Shown here: positions 1 to 7,678 of the stretch, in pieces
Layout: each line of letters opens with the position of its first letter
How positions within the stretch are numbered: position 1 is the first letter of the stretch
IMG/VR virus record: IMGVR_UViG_3300042861_000026
Coordinates: 1-44,417 of that record
Length of the DNA: 44,417 nucleotides
From: a virus
Strand: one strand, 5' to 3'
Translations under genes and position numbers: made by a program
Notes under the pieces: generated by a model
Databases searched by the model: none
The model's input: only the letters and a program-made list of their open reading frames with translations
Told to the model about the DNA's origin: nothing

Positions 1-639
1 TATGTTGGCATAAACTGATTTGATAATCTTAGGTGAAGATATAGCACCATAGTAATGCATCTTCATTGTGAAGGTTAGTGTCCAATTAACATATCTAACG
101 GAATCGTAGTTACCTTCATATGCAATATCATTTGCCACAGAATTGAGAATGATGGGGATATCTTTCAATGCGCCTAGATCAGGAATCATATTAGTAGTAA
201 CAGTAAAGTCAGGATTGAAGAACGGCATAATCTGTTCTACAATGTGAGTACCATCGTCGATATTGCGAGCATAGATGTTCAAAGCAAATGTAATGTCATA
301 TGGCACACCCATATAACTTGCGGATACGTTGGTTGCTGAATTAGTCTTAGCTGCCTTTAGCAGAGAGTTTTGTTTTCTCGTAGAATCATAAGAGATACCT
401 GTGATCTCGAATGACATGCGTGGCAGAATAGTACCAACCGATCTTAGTAGATCAGGGTCGGATAGAATACGAGTAACCATCTTCTCCTTAGGAGCATAGA
501 TGATAGGTACAAGAAAGCGGCTAGTCTCTTTACCAGTCTGATCATTCTTTCTAATGATGCTGATATCATCAAACAAGCGACCGAATAGAATAACGGCCTT
601 TCTTGTTAGCTGGTGGTAGAAGTGTGAATTACCTAATAT
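1..639 (-). CDS. gp15: gp15-like tail terminator / sheath stabiliser (partial at window edge)
   Basis: Partial gene; its 3' end lies beyond position 1. In T4 gp15 caps the finished tail and stabilises the contracted-state sheath, forming the joint between tail and neck. I translated the minus strand: after a short leader comes FYHQLTRKAVILFGRLFDD, then a segment with VPIIYAPKEK, then ILPRMSFEITGISYD, VEQIMPFFNPDF and WTLTFTMKMHYYG. These match the layout of T4 gp15 (YFYNS, VPITYASKEH, ETILPRI, VEQILPYFQPHF, WSLTFEV). It follows gp13 and gp14, as in T4. There is no ATG, GTG or TTG at a sensible place. The best-placed start is an ATA codon at 639-637, eight bases after AAGGAG (653-648), giving a protein that begins (M)LGNSHFYH. 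The frame is open back to a TAA at 696-694. The first 11 bases overlap the end of the endonuclease gene. Family identity is firm; the start is uncertain. Confidence 0.88.
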   Translation of the reverse strand, partial: MLGNSHFYHQLTRKAVILFGRLFDDISIIRKNDQTGKETSRFLVPIIYAPKEKMVTRILSDPDLLRSVGTILPRMSFEITGISYDSTRKQNSLLKAAKTNSATNVSASYMGVPYDITFALNIYARNIDDGTHIVEQIMPFFNPDFTVTTNMIPDLGALKDIPIILNSVANDIAYEGNYDSVRYVNWTLTFTMKMHYYGAISSPKIIKSVYANI

Positions 640-1246
640 TGGAGTCTCTCCTTGATTTTCGGTTATTATAATGACCAGACTTCCAGAGTTCTCTTACAGT
701 ATCAGATGATTTTTTCTTTGCTTCTTCTGATACTACTATCGGTCCTTTTTCTTTTCTAGCCTTCATACCTAAGTGTGCGATATTTTGTAGTCTTTCTTTA
801 CCTTCAATGCTGTTTGCTCGTTTTTTGGCCGATTCACTCATTTTTTGTTTTGCTTCATCAGTTATAACTTGGCGTTTCCTCGCCTCTCTCATTTTTTGTT
901 TTGTTTCCTCGGAATGTTTTCTCCCGATCATGTTCTTAGAAATTTTTTGTTTTGTTTCTTCGGAGTGACTAATACATATAAACTTACCATTACTGTTATG
1001 TTGATTATAAAAACTTTCGTTACATTGTGCGTTCACCGACTCTAAGATTTTTGATTCTAGAATACGCATTTCATCGGAAGTGCCACTTGCAATTATTTGT
1101 CTAGTAAAGTCTAAGGGTCTTTCCTTATACTCCTTTATCATAATTTTAGAAGAACAGATATATCCGTCATCTGGCAATCCTTGGTGATATCCAACATATA
1201 ACTTGTTATTTTTATGGTCTGTCCAACAATATACAAATGCTTCCAT
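629..1246 (-). CDS. GIY-YIG homing endonuclease with NUMOD3 repeats
   Basis: Likely free-standing homing endonuclease that cuts related phage DNA and spreads itself by repair. The GIY-YIG core is seen at residues 4-22 as FVYCWTD followed by KLYVGYH, with a Glu-containing segment ILESKILES at 62-70 in the place of the family's metal-binding Glu. The second half is made of NUMOD3-type DNA-binding repeats of the form HSEETKQKISKNMIGRK and HSEETKQKMREARK (94-124), with weaker copies near 129-143 and 173-185. The length of 205 residues is normal for phage members. ATAGGAG precedes the ATG at a good distance, and a late-promoter-like ACTAAATA lies about 20 bases further upstream. It sits between gp14 and gp15, adjacent genes in T4, so it looks like an insertion. 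The surrounding genes are intact rather than split by an intron. Its last codons contain the ribosome site for gp15. Confidence 0.9.
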   Translation of the reverse strand: MEAFVYCWTDHKNNKLYVGYHQGLPDDGYICSSKIMIKEYKERPLDFTRQIIASGTSDEMRILESKILESVNAQCNESFYNQHNSNGKFICISHSEETKQKISKNMIGRKHSEETKQKMREARKRQVITDEAKQKMSESAKKRANSIEGKERLQNIAHLGMKARKEKGPIVVSEEAKKKSSDTVRELWKSGHYNNRKSRRDSNIR

Positions 1247-1266
1247 GTTATTCTCCTATTCGTTAC

Positions 1267-1274
1267 TATTTAGT
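1267..1274 (-). promoter_or_regulatory. Late-promoter-like motif ahead of the endonuclease gene
   Basis: ACTAAATA on the minus strand, six of eight bases of the T4 late consensus TATAAATA, 21 bases before the ATG at 1246. The 15 bases ACTAAATAGTAACGA are identical to those at the site ahead of the gene at 3171-3518, which argues against chance. Confidence 0.4.
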
Positions 1275-1297
1275 AATCTATAGTTTCCCAAAGGGGT

Positions 1298-2197
1298 TCA
1301 AGGAGAACCAAATGGATTAGTTTCGCTCAAGTCGAGTATGATATTAGTTTCTGTTCTAAATTCTTCGTTATCGTAGTCATCATATGGATTAAAGTCTGTT
1401 CTGTCATCATAAGAGATAGAGCGGAAGATTGCATGTGATACATTGCCATATACGTTGGCATTTGCTCTAAACTGTCCTTCAATGTTGTGTAGAAATAGAG
1501 CGCCGTTGGCTTTGTAGAACTCTGAAACTGTAGCAGATGCAAAGTTATTAGCCCATGTACCGTCGGTTGATTGATATACAATCTCACCATCATGATAGCC
1601 AATGGCTGCTGGATTGTATGGTACATTACCCATCATAAGTCTGGTTGTATATTGCACTTCTTCTGCTATCTCATCGATATCTTCGATGCCTGTATTGATT
1701 TCTTCTTCGCTGTAGCGGAACAGTTCGCAACGCATTTCATAAACGAATGGCAGTCTCTTACCTAGAGAGTGAAACATTAGTTCCTGTTCAACGAACTTGA
1801 TTTCAACCAAACTCTTGATAACAGGAATATAAAGTAAGTCACCTTCTTGCGGGCGCTGACGAAGGGTTGTTGGTATAAGTCTTTTGAAAGCCTTTAGTGA
1901 AATGATAAAGTTAGATGTTTCTCTAATCTCTAGACCAAACTTAGAGAAGAAGTCATTGTCACCTTCAAAGCCTTCAAAGTTAGTCATGTAGGCTTCGATT
2001 AGGTATGCTTTGTCAAACTTTGATTTGCTATACTCACCAAAGATCATATCACCAGCGTCAAAGGATTCTCTAGGAATATAATAGACGTTCTGACCCATAA
2101 TCTGAATAGACTCAACAATAACATCCTCCATAAGGTGATGTTCATTGCTCATTCTATCTTGTGATGGGGAGTTGTTGAAATACCCTGATACGGCCAT
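1298..2197 (-). CDS. gp14: gp14-like neck protein
   Basis: Neck protein that, with gp13, forms the collar ring between the portal and the tail. Its 299 residues are slightly longer than T4 gp14 (256). Typical pieces are the N-terminal MAVSGYFNNSPSQDRM, the region IQIMGQNVYYIPRE, the FGLEIRETSNFIIS segment and the C-terminus ending ETNPFGSP, which resembles cyanophage gp14 endings. It starts one base after the gp13 stop codon, with AGGT just ahead of the ATG, so the two are probably co-translated. A 51-base gap separates it from the inserted endonuclease gene. Assignment rests on family resemblance plus the gp13-gp14-gp15 order. Confidence 0.88.
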   Translation of the reverse strand: MAVSGYFNNSPSQDRMSNEHHLMEDVIVESIQIMGQNVYYIPRESFDAGDMIFGEYSKSKFDKAYLIEAYMTNFEGFEGDNDFFSKFGLEIRETSNFIISLKAFKRLIPTTLRQRPQEGDLLYIPVIKSLVEIKFVEQELMFHSLGKRLPFVYEMRCELFRYSEEEINTGIEDIDEIAEEVQYTTRLMMGNVPYNPAAIGYHDGEIVYQSTDGTWANNFASATVSEFYKANGALFLHNIEGQFRANANVYGNVSHAIFRSISYDDRTDFNPYDDYDNEEFRTETNIILDLSETNPFGSP

Positions 2198-2198
2198 C

Positions 2199-2948
2199 TT
2201 AACCTACCAAGAAGCCAGGAGGGGCCTCGTATGTATTTCTAATCTCTTGCTCGGCTGCTGTGATTTCATTCATAGCCTCTGCATATATATCAGCACCACG
2301 CATTGTTACGCCGCCTGGTAGCTGCATCTTATCAAACTTGGACATGTTCTGTCCCCACTGGCGCTTAACATAGGCAGTGGCTAGTTTCTTGAGCATACGG
2401 TTATTCCATACCGCAGTAAATTGTGTTGGATCGGTAATAATCATTGCTTCTACAATAACAAACTCACCAGTATCAACGTCATTCATCCAGTCCATATCGA
2501 TGTATAGACGGTTATTGACTTTGTTGAAACGAACTGGAGTTTGACCTGTAAAGATAAGATCAAGTGTGGCAAGATGCTGCATAGTCAATGAGTAATTGAC
2601 ATATGATGTTGATGACAAATCCCATAGATCGTTTAGACGCAACTGATATCTTAGATCGAACATACCCATAGAGGCATTAGTTCCGCCTACAGGGAAGATA
2701 CGAACGGCACCAATAATCTGGTCTGATAGTTGAATGTAACCGTTAGCTTTATCTTGGGCTGAGATTTGATGCTTAACATAGGTGCGTTCTGTGCCGTCAA
2801 AGTGGAACTCGTTCCAGTATTCAAAGGCAAGTTCAACGGCATCATTGACCTGTTCATCATCGACATTGATTTGGATAACAGGGTAACCCAACTGTCTTAA
2901 ACAGAAGTCTTTTAGTTCTTCTTTATTAGCTGGTTTAGTAATAGACAT
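2199..2948 (-). CDS. gp13: gp13-like neck protein
   Basis: Head-to-tail connector (neck) protein acting on the portal vertex together with gp14. Recognised from the N-terminal pattern EELKDFCLRQLGYPVIQINV followed by DEQVNDAVELAFEYWNEFH, the standard opening of cyanophage-type gp13, and the later VIVEAMIITDPTQFTAVWN segment. At 249 residues it is shorter than T4 gp13 (309) but usual for the cyanophage branch. The ATG has only a weak AGGG about ten bases upstream. An ACTAAATA late-promoter-like motif lies 29 bases before the start, within the stop codon of the small upstream gene. It is the first head/neck gene after the fibre island. Confidence 0.9.
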   Translation of the reverse strand: MSITKPANKEELKDFCLRQLGYPVIQINVDDEQVNDAVELAFEYWNEFHFDGTERTYVKHQISAQDKANGYIQLSDQIIGAVRIFPVGGTNASMGMFDLRYQLRLNDLWDLSSTSYVNYSLTMQHLATLDLIFTGQTPVRFNKVNNRLYIDMDWMNDVDTGEFVIVEAMIITDPTQFTAVWNNRMLKKLATAYVKRQWGQNMSKFDKMQLPGGVTMRGADIYAEAMNEITAAEQEIRNTYEAPPGFLVG

Positions 2949-2976
2949 TTGGATTACCCTGGTTAGATATTTGTAG

Positions 2977-2984
2977 TATTTAGT
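2977..2984 (-). promoter_or_regulatory. Late-promoter-like motif ahead of gp13
   Basis: ACTAAATA on the minus strand (six of eight to TATAAATA), 29 bases upstream of the gp13 ATG. It overlaps the TAA stop (2980-2982) of the 58-codon gene before it. Confidence 0.4.
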
Positions 2985-3156
2985 TTACCACTTTATCCGA
3001 TAGAGGTCCCTCTGGTGCTGGTGGCTGCAACTGTGCGTTAGCCTGCTGGCGAACCACGGTGAAGGTATCGAGTGACTGTTCTAGTGGTAGCTTGGCTAGA
3101 CCTGCTAGAACAATGTTTAGCTGATCAATGTTCAATTCAAGTGTTACTTTATTCAT
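2980..3156 (-). CDS. Small conserved-looking 58-residue protein
   Basis: Short gene below usual length cut-offs, found by reading the gap between 2949 and 3170. It encodes 58 residues starting MNKVTLELNIDQLNIVLAGL, continuing with an amphipathic LEQSLDTFTVVRQQANAQL stretch and a proline-rich tail. It looks helical, with no membrane segment or signal peptide. Support is a very good ribosome site (ATAAGGAGTGAAAACATC ahead of the ATG), packing that leaves no waste (the AAGGAG overlaps the stop of the upstream gene), and a TAA stop inside the late-promoter-like motif for gp13. I recall similar short proteins beside fibre genes in T4-like marine phages, but I cannot name a function. It may be a fibre or neck assembly helper. 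Confidence 0.78.
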   Translation of the reverse strand: MNKVTLELNIDQLNIVLAGLAKLPLEQSLDTFTVVRQQANAQLQPPAPEGPLSDKVVN

Positions 3157-3170
3157 GATGTTTTCACTCC

Positions 3171-3518
3171 TTATGGTGTATTAGCTGCTGGTGCCCATGG
3201 TAGGGTTGCTTCGACTACTGGATTTAGTGAAGCATCAATCTGTTCTTGAATCTTCTCATTGACATGTTGCTCATAATGATCTACGACAATGGCCTGAATC
3301 CAAGATAGGACTGTTTCTTCTGTTAGTTGCTCAAACGGAACGAATGTTGTTCCTGCTGGCATTGAATCGGCGGAGAATGGCGTTGCACCAGAGAATGTAC
3401 CTGTATGCTCACCATCTGTACCAATCTTCTTCCAGTAGGTTTGAACAACTACGTTTGGTGTGTTATTTAGTGTAGTTGTTTTGATACCTGTTACTTCCCA
3501 GGTGTATGTAACTGCCAT
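3171..3518 (-). CDS. Small virion-associated protein of the cyanophage fibre region (possibly DUF7936)
   Basis: 115 residues, no signal peptide or membrane segment. It opens MAVTYTWEVTGIKTTTLNN and contains NVVVQTYWKKIGTDGEHTG, FVPFEQLTEETVLSWIQAIV and a C-terminal EKIQEQIDASLNPVVEATLPW. This pattern is familiar from T4-like cyanophages and related marine phages, where the gene also sits next to tail-fibre genes; I believe it is DUF7936, but cannot check here. Function unknown; location suggests a fibre-associated or assembly protein. The start is supported by AGAGGA seven bases ahead, and an ACTAAATA motif lies about 35 bases upstream. The stop codon is followed within 15 bases by the ATG of the 58-residue gene. 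Confidence 0.8.
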   Translation of the reverse strand: MAVTYTWEVTGIKTTTLNNTPNVVVQTYWKKIGTDGEHTGTFSGATPFSADSMPAGTTFVPFEQLTEETVLSWIQAIVVDHYEQHVNEKIQEQIDASLNPVVEATLPWAPAANTP

Positions 3519-3552
3519 AGTATCCTCTTATAATGTTAGTTAAACTCGTTAC

Positions 3553-3560
3553 TATTTAGT
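3553..3560 (-). promoter_or_regulatory. Late-promoter-like motif
   Basis: ACTAAATA on the minus strand, directly after the stop codon of the 1266-residue fibre and 35 bases before the next ATG (3518). It shares 15 identical bases with the motif at 1267-1274. Confidence 0.4.
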
Positions 3561-6500
3561 TAGCCTATCAAATAACCTTCGAAACCAGCATGACCAGTAT
3601 AAATTCTGAAGGTTGAGTTATTGTTATATGCGGTACAATATGCCTCAACATAATCGCCAGAATTTAGATACAGTGTGCCATATGAGTTTAGGCCAGCAAT
3701 GCTGATTTCACCTGCGTTAGTTCCAACATTGAAATCACCAGTGACAGTCGATGTATCTTGAGTGCCGTTTTTAAATAATCTAATGGACATTGTTGCTCTG
3801 GCACCACCTGAGGCAGTTCCATATCCCCATGCTCTAAAGTAATAGTAACCAGCAACAGGAGCAGTAAATCTATATGTGCTGGCGTTATAGTGTGAACCAA
3901 CGTTATATACGGCACTGTTATATGGCAGAACCGTATTGATAGTGTATGTCGTATCTGTAGCAGAACTGAATACCGCTTTGAATCTTGGTTGAGCCGACAT
4001 AGTGAAACGACCAGAAGCATCAATACGCACCCGTTCAGTATTGGTTGTGAAGAACATGAGAGGATTCGAACCCACTACACCAATACCTGCAATAGTACCA
4101 CCAAAGTTACCATTGACTCTCAAATCACCGCCGTTACCGGCTGCACGGAACTGATCGCTAGTATTGATTACACCACTAACGTCTAATTTATAATTTGGTG
4201 TATTACCAATACCCAAATTACCAGAAGGGTCCAAACGCATAAATTCTGTGAAAGTTCCACCGCCGGCGGCAGTGTGGCTATTACCAACACCAAAAGTAAT
4301 AAGTCTATTATATGATTGAATAACCGACGGTCCGCTTGTGCCTCCAGAATCACTATTACCCATGACAATAATAGAGGCGCCGCCCTGATTAGCACCATAA
4401 GGTGCCAAAGACAATACTCTTTGACCTATATTTGTGGTGCCATGAACATGTAGTTGTGCTATAGGGGTGGACGTACCAACACCAAAGTTACCAGAAGCAT
4501 CAAAGTTTGCCACATTGGTGAAAGCGGCTGAGGTATTATTAGCTGTCCAGAAGCCAAACACTCCAGCATTGTCACAACCAATACCATAGCCATTGTTTGC
4601 ACCACGCTGAAAAACTAGCTGTGCGCTTGAGGCACCGGTAACAACTGACAAGTAATATGGATTTGCAGACCATGGCTTTAGATATGTGCCGCTAGAACCA
4701 GCCGTACCAATATAGAAAGAGCCATCAGAAGTGATACGAACACGTTCGGTGCCGCCCGAATAGAAACGAACACCGGCATAACCAGACAAAAATGCTGCGG
4801 GAGATGCACCCCCATCGTTTGGTACCGCCCACTTTAGACTATAATGTGGTATAATTACACCAGCGGATGTAAAGTTGTCAGAACTACCAGAACCAACGAT
4901 TGCACCGGTATTTGCTGTAGAAGCTGGTAGATATATGTTGCCACCAGAAACGTGCAGCTTTTCAGTAGGCGATGATGTGCCGATACCAACCTCACCGGCA
5001 GTATCAATATCAATACCCTTACCGTTAGCTAACAGACCGTCGGCATATGTGTTATATATTTTAAAGTTGGAACTAGCTGCCGCAAAGCCAATTTGTCCAG
5101 AACCAATTCCAGGATTTAAGAAAAATACTGAACATTGGCTGCCAGATGTAGATGCTATAGATAACTTACCACCATAAGTAGAAGGAGTTGTGCTACCAAT
5201 ACCTACATTACCCGCAGAATCAATATACATAACAGAATTTGATGCTGATCTAATATTCAAGAATCTATTGGCTTGAAGTGCAGCACCGTAATCAAAATAT
5301 ACACCACCTGATGTACCTTCTTGCATCCAGCGGGCAACTTGTGTTGTGTTGGCGGTCAGTTCGATACCAAAATAGTCAGGACCGTTGATTGTTAATGCAC
5401 GATTGCTGAGAGGTGATACTGTCCCAATACCTAGATTGCCAGTTGAATTGAGACGCATAAGCCCCACACCAGCGGCCGTGCGCCAATAATGATTCGGACT
5501 GTCATAATAAGTTCCAGTTACAGCGGGACCAACCGAGAATTGCCAGTTTGGATTACCACCAGCGTCATTTAGACTTGCAATAGCATAAGAGTTTGGTGTG
5601 CCAGTCGACCAATCAAATCTTGCCTTAGCACTTGCATTTGTAGCAGTTGTGGTAGATTTGATGATAGAAACATTAGCTGTTGTTCTTAGAAACAGGTTTC
5701 TATCACCGCCTGGGTCAGATGGTGAGATTGATCCAATACCTACGTTACCGGCGGTATCGATCGCCAGTCTAGCCGAACCAGCAGTTTCATCTGCGATTAC
5801 AAAACCACCATTTGGGGAAAATGATGTACCGTAGTTTGAAATTGTCCAATGTCTATTACCATTAGACAGACCAAATCTCGACAATGATGAGTCAGAACTC
5901 GTCGCATAAATCTGTGCGCCTGTTCCAGAACCAACAACTTGTAGTCTGTAAGACGGCGCCGATGTGGTACCAATAGCTACAGAACCATCGACTGTCATAT
6001 TGACGGCATTAGAACCTCCTAATGCATTACCAAATGTTACGGTTTGTGTGCCAACATTTCCATTAAGGATTCTTAGATTATTTCCATAAGAGTCGATTGA
6101 CCAATTAGGATATGCTCCAGCACCATATAGAGTGACCTGACCACCTTCCAATGAACCGTCTGCGGCCGAAATATAAACAGTACCATTGGCAGAAACCGCA
6201 CCTGTAGTTGTCAAAGTTCCTGCAAAGGTGCCTGTGGTATTAGCAAGAGCGGCATTAGCCTTAGCAAAGGCAGCATTGGAAACCACATAATCGGCATTAG
6301 AACTAGTATAAACTGCATTGACAGTATCATAAGCTGACTTGATCCATACAATAGCATTAGCACCACCAAGGTTCAAGTTACTTGTTCTTATATTCGCATT
6401 AAGAACCGATAACGTCATATTGTTGCTCATGGCACCAATATGGTTGTTTATAGGCTCTCTGTCATAACCTTGGAATAGGTAATACTCTTTATCGGTGTGT

Positions 6501-7360
6501 TCTCTATAGAGACCTGTATGAACGTTTGCACCACCAGTATTGACATAGTTAGCAATGAAACCAATATCTACAATGTCTGATGAATAGTTATTAGCGGCGA
6601 GATAGATCAAAGGATCTGATACTGACATGGTGTTGGCATTCAACTGATAAGTATTACCAGAAACTACCAAGTCACCAACAATGCTTAGTGTACCTGTGAT
6701 AGTATCACCAGACTTAGAAACCTTGCCATTAGCAGTTCCAAAGGCCGCATTAGCTACAGTGTATGCAGCGTTAGTAACCACATAATCAGCATTAGAACTG
6801 GTATAAGCAGCATTGATTATTGCAAAGGCAGAATTGACGGCAGCATAGGTTGTGTTGGTCAGACCAAATGCAGCATTAGCCACCGTATAGGCAGCATTAG
6901 ACATAGTGTAATCATTGTTCTGCAACGCATAGGCAGAATTAGCCACAGTAAATGCAGCGTTGACCAAATCATATACTGAGTTTGATTGTTGACCTGTAGG
7001 CACCGCAGAACCACCAACGATCATAGTGGTTACTTCAAGTGTCTGTGCTGAAATAGAGTTGTTAGAGATTACAACTGTATTAGAACCAATATAGAGATTG
7101 CCTGTAACTCGCATAGAGAAGGCATTGATCGTATTGGCTGTAAGAGTATTAGCAGTCTTATTGAATGTCAGACCAACAGAACCGTTGGCAGAGTTTCCAT
7201 CATTGAACACCACCTGTGTATCAAGTGACGAGCCTTGAATATCGTTATTGGCTACGAAGAACCAGACATTGTTGGTCGCATTATACTTATAGCGATTGCC
7301 AGAGATACTATCAAAGTAAATCTGGTTATTAGATGGTGATGTTGGAAAGTTTAATGACAT
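3560..7360 (-). CDS. Large tail fibre / adhesin with heptad repeats, GIGT-type beta repeats and C1q-like tip
   Basis: 1266-residue fibre, probably trimeric. The N-terminus (SLNFPTSPSNNQIYF, then GNRYKYNATNNVWFF) is the attachment type shared with the fibre at 7679-10483. Residues about 130-215 and 345-375 are Asn/Ala heptads of the form NAAYTVA / NAAFGLT. Residues about 228-342 hold the cassette also present in three other fibres here (LIYLAANNYSSDIVDIGF, then VHTGLYREHTDKEYYLFQGY). Residues about 380-1120 are beta-rich with seven GIGT-type motifs such as NVGIGSISPS, EVGIGTSSPTEKLHVSG and NLGIGNTPNYKLDVSG. The last 140 residues look like a C1q/TNF-type trimeric head: YRFTAPVAGYYYFRAWG, a run of beta strands and a terminal GHAGFEGYLIG. 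The tip is the likely receptor-binding part. TAAGGT precedes the ATG, and GATAAATA lies 25 bases upstream. Confidence 0.88.
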   Translation of the reverse strand: MSLNFPTSPSNNQIYFDSISGNRYKYNATNNVWFFVANNDIQGSSLDTQVVFNDGNSANGSVGLTFNKTANTLTANTINAFSMRVTGNLYIGSNTVVISNNSISAQTLEVTTMIVGGSAVPTGQQSNSVYDLVNAAFTVANSAYALQNNDYTMSNAAYTVANAAFGLTNTTYAAVNSAFAIINAAYTSSNADYVVTNAAYTVANAAFGTANGKVSKSGDTITGTLSIVGDLVVSGNTYQLNANTMSVSDPLIYLAANNYSSDIVDIGFIANYVNTGGANVHTGLYREHTDKEYYLFQGYDREPINNHIGAMSNNMTLSVLNANIRTSNLNLGGANAIVWIKSAYDTVNAVYTSSNADYVVSNAAFAKANAALANTTGTFAGTLTTTGAVSANGTVYISAADGSLEGGQVTLYGAGAYPNWSIDSYGNNLRILNGNVGTQTVTFGNALGGSNAVNMTVDGSVAIGTTSAPSYRLQVVGSGTGAQIYATSSDSSLSRFGLSNGNRHWTISNYGTSFSPNGGFVIADETAGSARLAIDTAGNVGIGSISPSDPGGDRNLFLRTTANVSIIKSTTTATNASAKARFDWSTGTPNSYAIASLNDAGGNPNWQFSVGPAVTGTYYDSPNHYWRTAAGVGLMRLNSTGNLGIGTVSPLSNRALTINGPDYFGIELTANTTQVARWMQEGTSGGVYFDYGAALQANRFLNIRSASNSVMYIDSAGNVGIGSTTPSTYGGKLSIASTSGSQCSVFFLNPGIGSGQIGFAAASSNFKIYNTYADGLLANGKGIDIDTAGEVGIGTSSPTEKLHVSGGNIYLPASTANTGAIVGSGSSDNFTSAGVIIPHYSLKWAVPNDGGASPAAFLSGYAGVRFYSGGTERVRITSDGSFYIGTAGSSGTYLKPWSANPYYLSVVTGASSAQLVFQRGANNGYGIGCDNAGVFGFWTANNTSAAFTNVANFDASGNFGVGTSTPIAQLHVHGTTNIGQRVLSLAPYGANQGGASIIVMGNSDSGGTSGPSVIQSYNRLITFGVGNSHTAAGGGTFTEFMRLDPSGNLGIGNTPNYKLDVSGVINTSDQFRAAGNGGDLRVNGNFGGTIAGIGVVGSNPLMFFTTNTERVRIDASGRFTMSAQPRFKAVFSSATDTTYTINTVLPYNSAVYNVGSHYNASTYRFTAPVAGYYYFRAWGYGTASGGARATMSIRLFKNGTQDTSTVTGDFNVGTNAGEISIAGLNSYGTLYLNSGDYVEAYCTAYNNNSTFRIYTGHAGFEGYLIG
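6335..6640 (-). repeat. Dispersed fibre cassette, copy 1
   Basis: About 100 codons running from PLIYLAANNYSSDIVDIGF to LGGANAIVWIK. The same module recurs at about 9080-9385, 13940-14240 and 17300-17590 in other fibre genes, always followed by NAAYTSSNADY-type heptads. Boundaries are approximate. Confidence 0.75.
6720..6990 (-). repeat. NAAY heptad repeat block (21-bp period)
   Basis: Tandem seven-residue units with Asn at position 1 and Tyr/Phe at position 4 (for example NAAYTVA, NAAFGLT, NSAFAII, NAAYTSS). The spacing of core positions suggests a trimeric coiled-coil stalk. On DNA it appears as imperfect 21-bp tandem repeats; a shorter block lies at 6240-6330. Confidence 0.8.
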
Positions 7361-7384
7361 TGATTACCTTATGAATGTTTTAGG

Positions 7385-7392
7385 TATTTATC
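7385..7392 (-). promoter_or_regulatory. T4-type late promoter candidate
   Basis: GATAAATA (seven of eight) on the minus strand, 25 bases before the ATG of the 1266-residue fibre. It overlaps the TGA stop (7391-7393) of the small gene before it. Confidence 0.55.
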
Positions 7393-7666
7393 ATTCTGTA
7401 GGTGCGGCTGCTAAGGCTTCCTCATTGCGTTGTGCTGCGGTCTTAACCCATTCATTTGCGAAGGCTGCTGCTACGATTTCTTCTCTTGAACCTGGGATTG
7501 ATTGTCCTGCTTCAAGGAACTTTTCGACTGCTACCTTTACGATTTCATCAATAGCAATGCGGGCACGTTCATGTGCAGCATTTTGAATCCAATCATCAAC
7601 GGAAGCGGCTGCATACTGCATAGCCATATCTTCTGTTTCTGTGTATTCTACTGTGTAAGTTGTCAT
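7391..7666 (-). CDS. Small helical protein between two fibre genes
   Basis: 91 residues, unrecognised. It starts MTTYTVEYTETEDMAMQY and continues as an alanine- and glutamate-rich, probably all-helical protein (VDDWIQNAAHERARIAIDEI, then IVKVAVEKFLEAGQSIPGS). No signal peptide or membrane segment. AAAGGAGAAAAC ahead of the ATG is an excellent ribosome site, and the gene fills the gap between two long fibres. Similar short helical proteins occur beside fibre genes in cyanophages, so a fibre-folding or assembly role is plausible but not shown. Its stop codon lies in the late-promoter motif for the next fibre. Confidence 0.8.
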   Translation of the reverse strand: MTTYTVEYTETEDMAMQYAAASVDDWIQNAAHERARIAIDEIVKVAVEKFLEAGQSIPGSREEIVAAAFANEWVKTAAQRNEEALAAAPTE

Positions 7667-7678
7667 TGTTTTCTCCTT

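Noticed and set aside
610-1297. Group I intron carrying the GIY-YIG gene
   Set aside because: gp14 appears complete and gp15 begins directly after the endonuclease frame, so there is no split exon; I saw no intron core in the short flanks.
4875-5177. Plus-strand open frames inside the fibre and wedge genes (also 7371-7586, 19528-19773, 28113-28337 and others)
   Set aside because: They lie opposite well-supported genes, lack ribosome sites and have no recognisable product.
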